Shown: positions 27,901 through 36,600 of the stretch, piece by piece
Numbering within the stretch: the first letter of the stretch is position 1
How the letters are laid out: every line of letters begins with the position of its first letter
Made by a program: the position numbers and the translations under genes
Notes under the pieces: generated by a model
What the model was told of the DNA's origin: nothing
Seen by the model: only the letters and a program-made list of their open reading frames with translations
The model's database searches: none
Assembly (NCBI RefSeq): GCF_000699445.3
Contig: NC_067197.1
Location: 24,101,809 to 24,165,808, forward strand
Reading direction: 5' to 3'
Length of the DNA stretch: 64,000 nucleotides
Source of the DNA: Schistosoma haematobium
Taxonomy: Eukaryota > Platyhelminthes > Trematoda > Strigeidida > Schistosomatidae

Positions 27901-28122
27901 ACCAAGTATAAGTACTTTTATCATTGTACTACCAGCATCTATACTATTCTCCAGGAGTTCTTTAATTGCATTTACAGGACGTTGTATTACTTCACCAGCT
28001 GCAATTCGATTGATTACCTCTTTCGGTAGACGTTTAATGGTCTGTGGCATTGATTTATCTGGACTTAGCAGTAGTAAATTAGCGGAGGATTTAGAATTAT
28101 CATCTGAGTTTAGTTTATCCAT
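3192..28122 (-). CDS. MLH1: DNA mismatch repair protein MLH1 (10 exons)
   Basis: MutL-homologue ATPase that pairs with a PMS-type partner downstream of MutS in nuclear mismatch repair. Exons (minus strand) are 28122-27916, 26131-26018, 25024-24738, 22850-22771, 17590-17381, 13377-13070, 11875-11424, 10798-10285, 7125-6896 and 3612-3192. All junctions are GT/AG and phases agree, giving 940 aa (human MLH1 is about 756). Seen directly: the GHKL motif ELLENS with E55/N59, DNGCGI at 84-89, GFRGEAL at 119-125, [11 protein letters not shown] closing the N-terminal domain, and a C-terminal dimerisation domain from about 645 ending in VFERC. The extra length lies in a Ser/Thr/Asn-rich linker (exons 7-8) and an acidic insert in exon 10. 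The start could be M1 (MDKLNSDD) or M25 (MPQTIKRL), which aligns better with other MLH1 N-termini. No break was seen. The exon 5/6 joint is the least certain. Confidence 0.93.
3988..4590 (-). repeat. Unclassified repeat, copy A, with conserved 80-codon ORF
   Basis: A GC-richer block whose minus strand matches the plus strand of 35290-35835 almost base for base. It holds an 80-codon ORF (4214-4456) starting [14 protein letters not shown]. Copy B has the same ORF with four amino-acid changes and one synonymous change, and the stop codon differs (TGA against TAA). An overlapping 64-codon frame (4438-4632) runs further upstream in this copy only. I recognise no domain. It could be a piece of a retrotransposon polyprotein or a non-autonomous element. 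The two copies are in opposite orientations in introns of two genes, which supports mobile dispersal. Confidence 0.6.
5499..5538. repeat. (TA)n microsatellite
   Basis: About 20 TA units in MLH1 intron 9. The Tyr-Ile-rich minus-strand ORF across it is not a gene. Confidence 0.95.
6896..7125 (-). CDS. MLH1: MLH1 exon 9
   Basis: Starts after AATGTCTAG, phase 0, with [20 protein letters not shown]. It ends in ...GIPLIIA plus two bases before the GTAGGT donor. The REPAPL start and DYFSIKI...[10 protein letters not shown] end match the conserved MLH1 C-terminal domain. Confidence 0.95.
7647..8045. repeat. Sm-alpha-like SINE pieces, fold-back arrangement
   Basis: The stretch at 7647-7725 and the reverse complement of 7873-7953 carry the same SINE body (ATATTGCG followed by TTCCATTGTCTTC-like sequence). 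The last part (about 7959-8040, plus strand) is a tRNA-like head with an A-box-like GTGGTCTAAAGTTCAGGCG and a B-box-like GGGTCCAAATCC. This is the pol III-type head expected of schistosome SINEs. The copy is degenerate and no intact hammerhead is present. Confidence 0.55.
9154..9194. repeat. (ATT)n microsatellite
   Basis: About 13 ATT units. The minus-strand poly-Asn ORF is a translation of this repeat. A 54-bp sequence directly after it (9192-9245) recurs at 9538-9592. Confidence 0.95.
9192..9592. repeat. Direct repeat pair of about 55 bp
   Basis: 9192-9245 and 9538-9592 are about 85% identical by eye (both begin ATTAATGG and end CAGCACA). Each follows an ATT-rich run, so they look like two copies of the same end of an unidentified short element or a local duplication. 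Confidence 0.6.
10234..10277. repeat. (TA)n microsatellite beside MLH1 exon 8 donor
   Basis: About 22 TA units. On the minus strand the run starts directly after the exon 8 donor GTGAGTG, so its length may affect splice-site context. Confidence 0.95.
10285..10798 (-). CDS. MLH1: MLH1 exon 8
   Basis: Completes the split codon from exon 7 and encodes a long Asn/Thr/Ser-rich linker, then the start of the C-terminal dimerisation domain ([17 protein letters not shown], then [20 protein letters not shown]). It ends NFGNHGE at a strong GTGAGT donor. The linker is poorly conserved and longer than in vertebrates; the domain after it is unmistakable. Confidence 0.93.
10799..11423 (-). other. MLH1: MLH1 intron 7
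   Basis: Intron of 625 bp, donor GTTAGT, acceptor TTCTTAG. Nothing else was recognised. The plus-strand ORF across the exon edge (11257-11541) is an antisense shadow. Confidence 0.85.
11424..11875 (-). CDS. MLH1: MLH1 exon 7
   Basis: Acceptor TTTACAG. Encodes the tail of the N-terminal region ([18 protein letters not shown]) and the linker motif [14 protein letters not shown], which corresponds to the conserved linker motif after the ATPase domain in MLH1 proteins. An acidic stretch ([14 protein letters not shown]) follows. It ends after two bases of a codon. Confidence 0.93.
11876..13069 (-). other. MLH1: MLH1 intron 6
   Basis: 1.2 kb, donor GTTAGT. About half of it (12340-12890) is a degenerate RTE-like reverse-transcriptase core on the same strand as MLH1. 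Confidence 0.8.
12340..12890 (-). mobile_element. RTE-like non-LTR retrotransposon fragment (RT core)
   Basis: Minus-strand translation across several frames gives [17 protein letters not shown], then a region resembling the invariant QAGFR...DQI block, then a YGSGL...GCPLS-like segment, and finally [11 protein letters not shown] where YADDIVLFGED is usual in schistosome RTE elements. There are many stops and frame changes, and the DD of the catalytic motif has become GD. It is an old, inactive fragment without visible ends. Confidence 0.65.
13070..13377 (-). CDS. MLH1: MLH1 exon 6
   Basis: Acceptor TTGTACAG, donor GTTAGT. Encodes [20 protein letters not shown] (matching the family FINHRLVE block) and ends [24 protein letters not shown], the conserved end of the GHKL/S5 N-terminal domain. 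The insert between the two motifs (about 50 residues) is longer than in vertebrates. Confidence 0.95.
13500..13590 (-). repeat. Sm-alpha-like SINE fragment with hammerhead remnant
   Basis: On the minus strand it carries CUAAGGA, the GUCCC stem, a GGAC return strand and AAAA instead of GAAA, followed by the CCGUUCAGCGCUUCCAGG segment shared with the copies at 1.3 and 19.8 kb. Two core positions are mutated. The tRNA-like head is missing. Confidence 0.55.
15440..16560 (-). mobile_element. RTE-like non-LTR retrotransposon, RT 3' portion, degenerate
   Basis: Read in pieces on the minus strand, it starts near 16560 with [19 protein letters not shown] (the YADDIVLFGEDADKM block). It continues through [20 protein letters not shown] and [15 protein letters not shown], then [18 protein letters not shown] and [24 protein letters not shown], to [14 protein letters not shown]. 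This is the order found in schistosome RTE/SR2-like proteins, so it is one collinear 3' half of an element. Frameshifts and stops make it a fossil. It lies in the MLH1 sense orientation. Confidence 0.75.
17381..17590 (-). CDS. MLH1: MLH1 exon 5
   Basis: Acceptor TTTCTAG. Encodes [20 protein letters not shown]..., matching the family block with V..IR..FG. The 3' end (17381, donor GTGTTA) was chosen because it leaves phase 1 and joins exon 6 in frame; a GTATGG donor a few bases earlier would break the frame. Confidence 0.85.
18922..18971. repeat. (ATT)n microsatellite
   Basis: About 16 ATT units in MLH1 intron 4. The plus-strand poly-Leu ORF over it is not a gene. Confidence 0.95.
19730..19905 (-). 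repeat. Sm-alpha-like SINE, most complete single copy
   Basis: On the minus strand the order is a tRNA-like head (GCCCAGTAGTCTAAATATTAA, then B-box-like GAATTCGATTCC), then a hammerhead remnant (CUGGAGA, stem GUUUC, loop, GGAC, GAAAC), then CGGCCAUCCAGUG and the GGUUUUCAAUAGUGGCCUAA tail. The GAAA side is intact but the core shows CUGGAGA instead of CUGANGA, so cleavage is unlikely. Confidence 0.65.
22771..22850 (-). CDS. MLH1: MLH1 exon 4
   Basis: 80 nt between CTTTAG and the GTTAGT donor. Encodes [20 protein letters not shown], matching the family block Y.VHN.G..F. The phase (2 in, 1 out) agrees with both neighbours. Confidence 0.9.
22851..24737 (-). other. MLH1: MLH1 intron 3
   Basis: 1.9 kb, donor GTAAGT. 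It contains a composite SINE (23225-23765); otherwise nothing recognised. Confidence 0.8.
23225..23765. repeat. Composite SINE in fold-back arrangement
   Basis: The left part (23240-23425) is a minus-strand SINE with a hammerhead remnant (CUGGAAA, GUUUC, then AAGAAAU) and a tRNA-like head. The centre (about 23440-23600) is SINE body sequence shared with 7.65-7.8 kb. The right part (23600-23765) is an inverted plus-strand copy ending GACGAAATGGCCGTCGAGT and a GTGGTCTAATATCGATC tail. The arms can pair in a transcript. Confidence 0.6.
24738..25024 (-). CDS. MLH1: MLH1 exon 3
   Basis: Acceptor GTATTAG, donor GTAAGT. Encodes [20 protein letters not shown], holding the GFRGEAL ATP-lid motif, and then the conserved [20 protein letters not shown] block. 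The whole exon aligns to MLH1 ATPase domains without gaps that I can see. Confidence 0.96.
25025..26017 (-). other. MLH1: MLH1 intron 2
   Basis: 993 bp of AT-rich sequence with no recognised element. The minus-strand ORF at 25460-25654 is hydrophobic by composition and has no supporting features. Confidence 0.8.
26018..26131 (-). CDS. MLH1: MLH1 exon 2
   Basis: Acceptor AAAATAG, donor GTTGGT. Encodes [20 protein letters not shown], with the DxGxG ATP-binding motif, and then [14 protein letters not shown]. The exon is only 38 codons, and both phases are 0. Confidence 0.96.
26132..27915 (-). other. MLH1: MLH1 intron 1
   Basis: 1.8 kb, donor GTACTT. No repeat family or reading frame recognised. 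The plus-strand 101-codon ORF (26750-27055) has no domain, no splice context and no homologue that I recognise. Confidence 0.8.
27916..28122 (-). CDS. MLH1: MLH1 exon 1 (N-terminus)
   Basis: Encodes [20 protein letters not shown], then [18 protein letters not shown], the first GHKL motif. The in-frame ATG at 28122 gives a 24-residue serine-rich leader before MPQTIKRL. The internal ATG at 28050 would give a start like other MLH1 proteins. Upstream of 28122 the frame stays open only with a non-ATG codon, so an extra upstream coding exon is not needed. Confidence 0.92.
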
Positions 28123-30148
28123 TTGGCTGAAGGTTAGTGGTGAATTTCGCACATAACATTTAATATCCTATGAGGAATAATAAACACCTTCACTACAGTA
28201 GTAACCTTGAGAAGTACTGCAGACTTTCGTTCATATCAGAATATTTTACTTGAAAATGAAAAAAAAAAACAATTGGTTAAAAAACTGCATAATGCAAAGC
28301 ATTAAAAGAAAGTATGACTACATAGAATGTCTAACAAAGATAAATTGATGTAACAGAAAACCACTATAAGATTAAGTACATGAAGTAATAATAAACAAAT
28401 ATTTAATAAAATGGGTTTCGCGAGATGAATTAGAAGTTAGTTTTTGTCAGAGACTGACAACAGCTGAAGAAGCATAGAAAGTCAAAGAACACTGAACATT
28501 TGCTTCGTTTTAGTTTGGCGACTTCCAAATATTGAGTACCTACGATCTAGCATCTAATCAAATGTAAGACCTTCAGGTCTTCAGGAGGTCGAAAAAGTCA
28601 AAACATAATGATTAATGAAGTCGCCAAGTAATACGGTCACCAACAGTTAAGAAAGTGTAGGGACTGTGTAAGTTTGTTATGATACTGCAGAGATCATAAA
28701 CAAATCAGTTTCAGTTTCCATAAAATATTTCACACGAGGACAAAATAACTAGTATTGAAAATAAACTAAGTCAGTGGCCAGATTCTAATAGGTTAAACCT
28801 TCTCAACAAGCTATATTCCCTCATAGTTGACCTTTTTAATCGGACTGTCACATTTATATCGTAATCACTATAACATTTTTCCTAGAAGCTAGACTTGATA
28901 CTGTTGATGCTTTTAATTTATGCAAACTGGAACGCAGCTCAGTTGAAACGAACATGACTGAAATAATCAGGCCAAACTGACAGGCAAGAAAACTTGATAA
29001 ATAATGACTGAATGAAATAATATTTTGGGATATCAAACAAATTTCTGCTCCAAGTTACGACTATGTTTTTAACCAATTTAAATAATTACATTTCCAATAT
29101 TTATCTTGACGAACTATTTAGCTTATTCTCATAAGGAACAATTTAACTGACTAAAAATACATATTTGAAGCAATTAATCCCTTTGATAAATTTGGATAGT
29201 GTAATAAGTAGACGAAGATTATCAGAACTATGTGAAAAAATATATTTTGAAGCGATTCGTAAGTGGAATGAAAATCAAGATTTTTAATTGTTAACAAATA
29301 TCAGCATAGAATATATTCATCTTAGATTAGTCAATGCTAGGATCACAAGACTAATGAGTGATTTATTTGTATTATGACTAAATAATCTAGTCTGTTGGAT
29401 GAGGACTATATAAAAAATTAGGTAAATAAAAAGTAAATAACAAATTCTTTTTATAGTCATTTTTAAGGAACACTACAAAAAGAAGTCATTCATGCATAAT
29501 TTGTGATAAAAACGCATAAATTTGACTCAGAATACGCCCAGATCTCATAGAGATAAAAAGTGCGACCGAGTTCCAACCTCTATATATTCGAGTGGCTTTA
29601 CTCGATTTCCCTAAATACTTAACTATTTAGTTGGAATTTTCCACTATCTCTCCAGAATGCCAAACTTACGATAACACTCACACATAAAATCAACGACTGT
29701 GAACCAATTATTATTCAGCTGACCATCAATTTTCAGAACTGAAACACTGTCTAACAATACGATATTAACTCGTTTTGTATATATAAAGTTGGACCATTAT
29801 TGTTATCATTAAATTCAACAGAAAAATGAAATGTGTTAAATGAAAACAAGTGATTTACAATAATTTTAATATAATATGAAGCAAATGTTGTTTAAATACA
29901 TAAACAACAATAAGAAATCAACTATTGGACAGATAAATTAACAGTAAAAACAAACAAAAGAAAAGAGACAAAATAAAGAAAGACAAGGAGGTAGTGATAA
30001 TCATAATAATAAACATGGTTTTACAAAATAATATGGGGTGGAGGAGGAAAAAGTTATTTTGCTCAATGAAGTTTATAAAATAAATATCGACTAGCTGGGC
30101 ATAGTGGTCAAATAGCCCTGTAATATATACGTTTTTTTTTCATTTCAG
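28123..30148. other. Intergenic region between MLH1 and the kelch gene
   Basis: 2.0 kb between the MLH1 start and the stop of the upstream tandem gene on the same strand. It must hold the MLH1 promoter and the kelch 3' UTR. No canonical AATAAA was found on the minus strand within about 250 nt of the kelch stop. No repeat or ORF is recognisable. Confidence 0.6.
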
Positions 30149-30628
30149 CTACTTCATACAATTTAAATATGGAGCTATACAATAAGCTGCATAACATCTT
30201 GATATAACAGGTAAATGATTTTCATATTTAGCAAGTGATAATTTCAAACGTTTAGGGCGTGACTGAGTTGATGTTCTATGCAAGTTATTTGATGATGTTG
30301 AAGATGGTGATCTTAACTGCCAACCTTCAGAAAAATGACATGGTCTAAATGGAGCTTGTAAGATATTTGGACGAATATAATTTCCGACAGAAAATTGTTC
30401 TAACAAGTTAGGAGAAATATTTTGATCATTATCAGTAGTAGTTATTTGTCTAACCATCACAGAATCCTCATGATCTACATTGATTAACGAAGTTAACAAT
30501 GAACTCGGTGTATTCTCAATGACTTCATCAATCGTAATACCACCAATCACATACAATCTATCGTACAGTACAAATGAGAAAGCATTGTAACGTGGAAAAT
30601 CTAGTACAGTGACCTGAGTCCAACAATT
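30149..30628 (-). CDS. Kelch gene exon 7 (last blade, tail, stop)
   Basis: Acceptor GTTTTAG. NCWTQVTVLDFPRYNAFSF, then LYVIGGITIDEV, is the sixth blade. The rest is a Ser/Thr/Asn-rich tail with a basic patch RPKRLKL, ending in NCMK and a stop. Confidence 0.9.
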   Translation of the reverse strand, partial: NCWTQVTVLDFPRYNAFSFVLYDRLYVIGGITIDEVIENTPSSLLTSLINVDHEDSVMVRQITTTDNDQNISPNLLEQFSVGNYIRPNILQAPFRPCHFSEGWQLRSPSSTSSNNLHRTSTQSRPKRLKLSLAKYENHLPVISRCYAAYCIAPYLNCMK

Positions 30629-33600
30629 CTAAAACACAAAAAAAATATTTCAGTTATTTAACAATTCGATGAAAACATAAGAAACAAAATAATACAGTTG
30701 ACAATATCACAAAATATAAATAACCTGAATATTAGTACTTTTGGTTAATATAGATAAATTACAAACATGTACCCATTGCTTTATATCGAAAATTATTCAA
30801 CTGCCGATAGTGAACTTGATGAAATGTAAATTGCTTATATAACTCAACAATGAATACAAATTGTTATTACTATAGTTAACAATTAAAAAGGATAGATACA
30901 TGGAAAATTGAATAAATGAAAGACAAAACAATAAAAAAAATACAATGCTCACTGAGAAAACAATTTTTTTCCTAAATAAAATTCATCAAACAGTAAGTCA
31001 GTCATAAACAAGGTAGAGTCTGACACATATATGTATTGGGTCAATTGGACATAACACATTACCCCGACGAGATGAGTAGCAAAGAAATCGAAATGATGTA
31101 GTATCAATCGTAATGAGAAGAATCGAAGACTGATAATATGAACCAAAAAGACAGTGAAAAGGTAAGTAATGACAATACTTGTTTGGTCAAAAGCATAATT
31201 TTATTCCACTATTATATATTCAACCAGGTTGTTTTTAGTGTTCCCCAAATGATAGTTCAATGGTTGGACATGTAAGTATAAATTGTGGAAAAAATAACTC
31301 AGACTCTTCTAAACAGATCCGAAAGATCAGTAAATACAGTACATTTTCCTATTTTAGTTGTTACAAAAAACAAAATAAACTGTTGATTCACTTTTTAATT
31401 CTTCTTATCTTTGTATGGTAAAGAATTCTGTTTTAACTGACCTACTAAAAACTATCTCTAATTGTCTCCCGACCATATATGAACTTGACTGATTTCACAC
31501 TAATACCCTTACTCTTTTGACATTTAATCTACTGTGCAATGTTATTTTTAGTGGATGACCGCCCATACAACGAATTTTGCTCATCTATGTTCAGTAATTT
31601 TTGTATTTCAAAGATTAGAAACCACTTAAACTAAAATTTACTGACGAAGCTTTCAAAATGTCGTTTTAGGGGACATTAACAGCTGCTAGTGATTAACTAA
31701 ATGTTCTAGCTCAGAGAACGCAAAAACATTGTCTAAAGCAGCTGACCTGTTTAATCTTCTGGACACCATAAACTATATACATGAAACATTTATCTGAAAG
31801 CTTTCAGTAAAGTTCCCCGTTTTATATTCCAATATAATAATATTTAGTACGAGTGTCAAATTTTTATTCAGATACTGTTAAACTCAGAAATAAACTGGTT
31901 AACAGATTATACGAAATTCAAAAACTGAGCTAATAAAGAGAATTTAGTTGGTGACTATGACACTATGATTTTAATCTGGTTCCCGTTTATAAGCTCAATC
32001 CATGAAATCATATCACATATTTACCTGATGAACGGTCGTTGCTGGGGGACGACAGCATAAAATGTATAGAATATTGCCCCCAAATGCCCTGGTACGGCTG
32101 AGAGTGGGGAGAGTCTGCTCTCTTTTGAATGCACTCACATGACCACACGTATAGAGCCACTGTCAGAGAAGTCCTACTCACTACCTTCTTGCGACGGGGA
32201 TGTTGTTCACGAAATCGAGAGAACGGAAAGCGAATGTCCGCCACTCTAACTGGGATGGTGGATACGGAGGACCCACCTAGGGGAACTGAAAAACCCTGAT
32301 TCCAAGCCAATGGTGCACATGAGTCCCAGGATTCTGAAGGAACAAATGGCGTGTGAACCAATTATTGGTCACCGGCTACGATGGGACTGCATCTCGTGAC
32401 GTTGATCCACTGCCTTGTGGATCAAACCTTTATGTCGAGGGCTCCGGATTTAGCCAGCTAAGAAAACCACCTGCTTCGGTCTGAGCACCCGGGAAGTATT
32501 ACAGCCCACACACAAATCAAGTGGTTTATGTGGCGCATATGTATTCGGTGCCCCTTTTTACCAATATTTATGTGTTTTAAATAGGGATAGTATACTAAAA
32601 TAGAGAAATAACCAAAATAGAATATTTTGTAACCATATTATCTACAGAAAATCGATAGACTCACTGTACTAAAATTAAAGCAGAATACTTTATTTGAAAT
32701 ATCATCAAGTTCCGAGCCGTAAACACTCATTCGACCGCCGCACAAAAATACTTGATTTTCTACAGTGTCACAAGCCAATGCCACACTGATCAGAGGCATT
32801 GGTAGTTTTGGTAGAAACTTGAAATTTTCTCCATCTTCCTCTGTGGGATCATATAGAAGGGCACAATCAGATGGACGCATTTCATCACCATATTCTTCAA
32901 GACCACCGGCAAACATAATAAGACCTTGTTTTTGTCACCAATAAGATTAAATAAATAAGTGTAACGCGTAGTGAGAATCAAGTTTACCATTATTAACAAG
33001 AACGGCTAATTAAAAATTGGTATTTTTGTAATGATTACTTATATATATATCCTGTACAGATTGTCTCGATATCGCCGTTAAGTCACAAGCATTTTAAACA
33101 AATATGGAAGGTGAATAGCTATAGTTTTTATACTCGCTACTGTCGTCCTCTATTTGAATAATTTTACACTAGTGTAACAAACATCAGACCTAATAACTCA
33201 ATGGTAAGATAAAATGTTGTTTTCGGATTTAAAATGTGGTATTAGAACAACTTTTTCACAAGATATAATCAATGTAAACTGGTCCTCCTATCCAGGTACA
33301 AAACAACGATTCAATGGAGCAACATATTAATGATTAGAGTGTATTCTGAAAAACCGAATATAAAATAAGTACGAATGACCAATTAAAACTAGTTCAATTC
33401 AATTTAATACAAACTGTTGTGCTCAGTTTTTGAGACAATACCATTCGGTTCCCTAGGTCGCATCAAATAAGAGAGGGTTCGAACTGTACAACGGATTGAT
33501 TAAGAACTGAGTATTTAAGCTATTTGATATAATAGAAACTAATTCTTAGTGTTTATAATGATGCGAAAAGTAACCCTCGTACAAGAGTTCGCTTAGAACA

Positions 33601-36600
33601 ATCCACTTAGACAACAATAAAAGATTTCAAAGTTAAATCTTATAATTCGGTACAAAAGAATATTGTATAATGTCAGTAATCTCACTCCACAACTATGCTG
33701 TGTAAAAAACACCTACATTCACAATTTCATTTTTGGTCGTAAAATTTCTAGGCCTTATCAACAGAGTTTGAATCGACTGTATACGGCACAGTAAACAATG
33801 GCAAAGTAGGCTGTTACTTTTATGCATATAAGTATAATCTTTTGTAGATTTCAGTAACGCTGTTGAGAAGTACGAAATTTTTTAAAACTGCAACCAGAAT
33901 CACTCAACAAATGACTTTTCTAACCGTTATTTTGAAAATATCGAAGTGCCCGCATAAAGTTGAGTTCGATGCTCTGAAGAGCTCATCCTTAGTGGTTGAT
34001 TCTCAATGATGCATTAAATGTTTCTATTAATATACCTGCATTTTGTACTGTATCATCGTTAACCAGTATTGTAATAGAATTCCTCGGTTTGCCTTGCGAT
34101 GTCAGACGTGGGAGACTGGCTTAAAGTCATTGGGAAAATAGTGAACACTTCCGCTGTGTGTGTTTCGTGCTACTGAGTCCGGTTTCTGAATAATGTAGTT
34201 AGGTATTAATACCTTTGAAGTATAATTCAAAGCAACTTAATAACTAGGCAGTGCGTAATAATACAAACGAACACTTCATTTTTTAAAAAGTAGAGTCGAA
34301 TACTAGTAGAAAAAATTAGAAGATCCAGGCATCTTTTATAAAATGATACTCATAATCCCCTATTCAGTTTTTTAATATATGTTTTGTAGGTAAGATGAAA
34401 AGTTATAGATTTAATGACTAGATCGACACAAATATTTTGAATGAAAAATATATATACCTTTATGATTCAATAGTAATGCACATGTATCTACCAAACCAAA
34501 TGGTAATTTATGATTTGAATTATTCCATTTATTTGTACAGATATCATATGTTAAAATCGAATCGCTAGCTGGTGAATAATTTGTCGCCCAATTTAAGCAA
34601 TAACCGCCAAATACATATAAATAATTTTCAATACAAATTAAAGTATGATGTGATCTAGGAGAGTCCAATTCACTCATTGTATGCCAAACAAGATCTGTTA
34701 AACTAAAACGTGAACAACTAAAATGTTTTATAAGAAAGAAAATAAAAAAGAGGATATATGATTAGTTAGTAACGTTATAAGTTATGAAAGATACTAAACA
34801 ATTTAAATGCTCGTAGAAAACAGTAACCCATTCGGAATGACGTACACTTAATGTACGAGTTGTTGAAATCAAAGTATAAGAAGCAAAGTTTAAACTTGCT
34901 ACTCAACAAATAGTAGGCGACGTGCAAACCACTGGGTTGAAGTTTAACAATTGAGTAAACGGTTGTCAAATTACAAAAGCAGCAAAATAAACATTATTCA
35001 ACCCATCAGTGGACACTGAGCACAGACATATATAGATACTTTTGCTAAATTGTCAGATAGGTAGACTAGTGGTTTCGAAAGGTGGGAGTTCAAATTCCGA
35101 AACAACCCAAGTTATATTTTACATTTTACCAAGATGTCTTTATTAAGATGTTCAATTTAAAATTTTAAAAATTACGAACCATTACGTACATAACGATTTG
35201 CAGCATATTTTTCGAATAACATTCAATAGGTAACTTGATTGTACTTGAATCGATGTTGTACTGTAAACATCGCCGTTGTACGACCGACCGTTGCTGGTCG
35301 GGCTTGCCTATAGTGATAAACCAATCGAGCTATACTGCCTAGAACAATTGTTCCTCAAGGTCCTACCATGCCGAGCAGGTCGTTAAAAGTAAAATTAGCA
35401 GATCCAAGGCTCGAGGGCAAAGTCGTACTGCTGACTGTACAGAGGTGTGACGGTAGTAAGGTGTTTCCTTCAAGCAACCGGCATAACAACGATGCTGCCT
35501 TCCCACGAGAAAGGGTGAGGTTAGAAAAAGTCGACTCTAAAAATGCACATCGCGTCTTATCCCACGGATTTTCGCCTCCGGTGGTAAGGTCTCAACAAGT
35601 AAGGAGCTAACACGAAAATTACCCACAAAAAGGTCGTGTGTGACTCGCCTCAAGCAGTTGTCTCTTGGACACTGCAGTCACGGTCTCTAGTCACTAAGAC
35701 CAACTCGAGCCGAATTTCGTCTTCAGGTACTTCTAGAAGAACCCTTCCATGGTGTGGGAAACCGAGAAATGAGAACCGTCCTAATGCCTCTAACAGCACT
35801 CAAGACCACTGTATTCATAATCAATTTCCCTCTTCCTATTTCCCCGTTGAACAAAACAAGTTTTAACATTTATGTGCGTGCATAAAATACCCTATATATT
35901 AGGGAACCACTAGAGTGATAATAACGGTGTTAGGCATGCACTTGTGATAGGTAATTAAACACCCATAAATGAAGGAGTTACCGTCTGTGAATTAAAATAT
36001 CTACAGTGTGGACTGGGTATGTTTTACCAGTCCTAATTAATGTAAAATAAAGTAGAACCATGTTCACAGTCGCGATTTACGTAGGAATGAGATAGAATGG
36101 TTTGTCTCCAGGTTTAATTGACCGAAACCTATCTAAAGTCTCTTGGAAATAAGAATTAGCGAAAGATTGGTAGCAAATGGTTAATCAGTGCAACGATAAA
36201 TTTCAGTAACGTAATTTTAAAGATACATTTTACCTACTATCAGTAATGTAAGTAATAAATATATTGAAGCACAAACCTGCAGTCCGTAGTATCTTATTAA
36301 AATTGTTGACGGGAAAAAGTGGGTTATTTCAACTCGTGATATGTCAGAGTTTGGGTACATGAATGAAAAGTTTATTCCAAAGAATCCAGTAACACATATC
36401 CATCTAGCAATTTAATCGTAACCTAAATCACAGATTTTGTCTAGGTTACTTTATTATAATTACGTAATAGATATATATTGCCATTACACACTTTGAAGTT
36501 GTTTCCAGAATACCAAAAATGCCAAAGATTGAGAAGAACAATGAAAATGACTAATTCCGTCTATCTCTTAATTCTGCGGGAGAATAAAAGCAGGTGGTTG

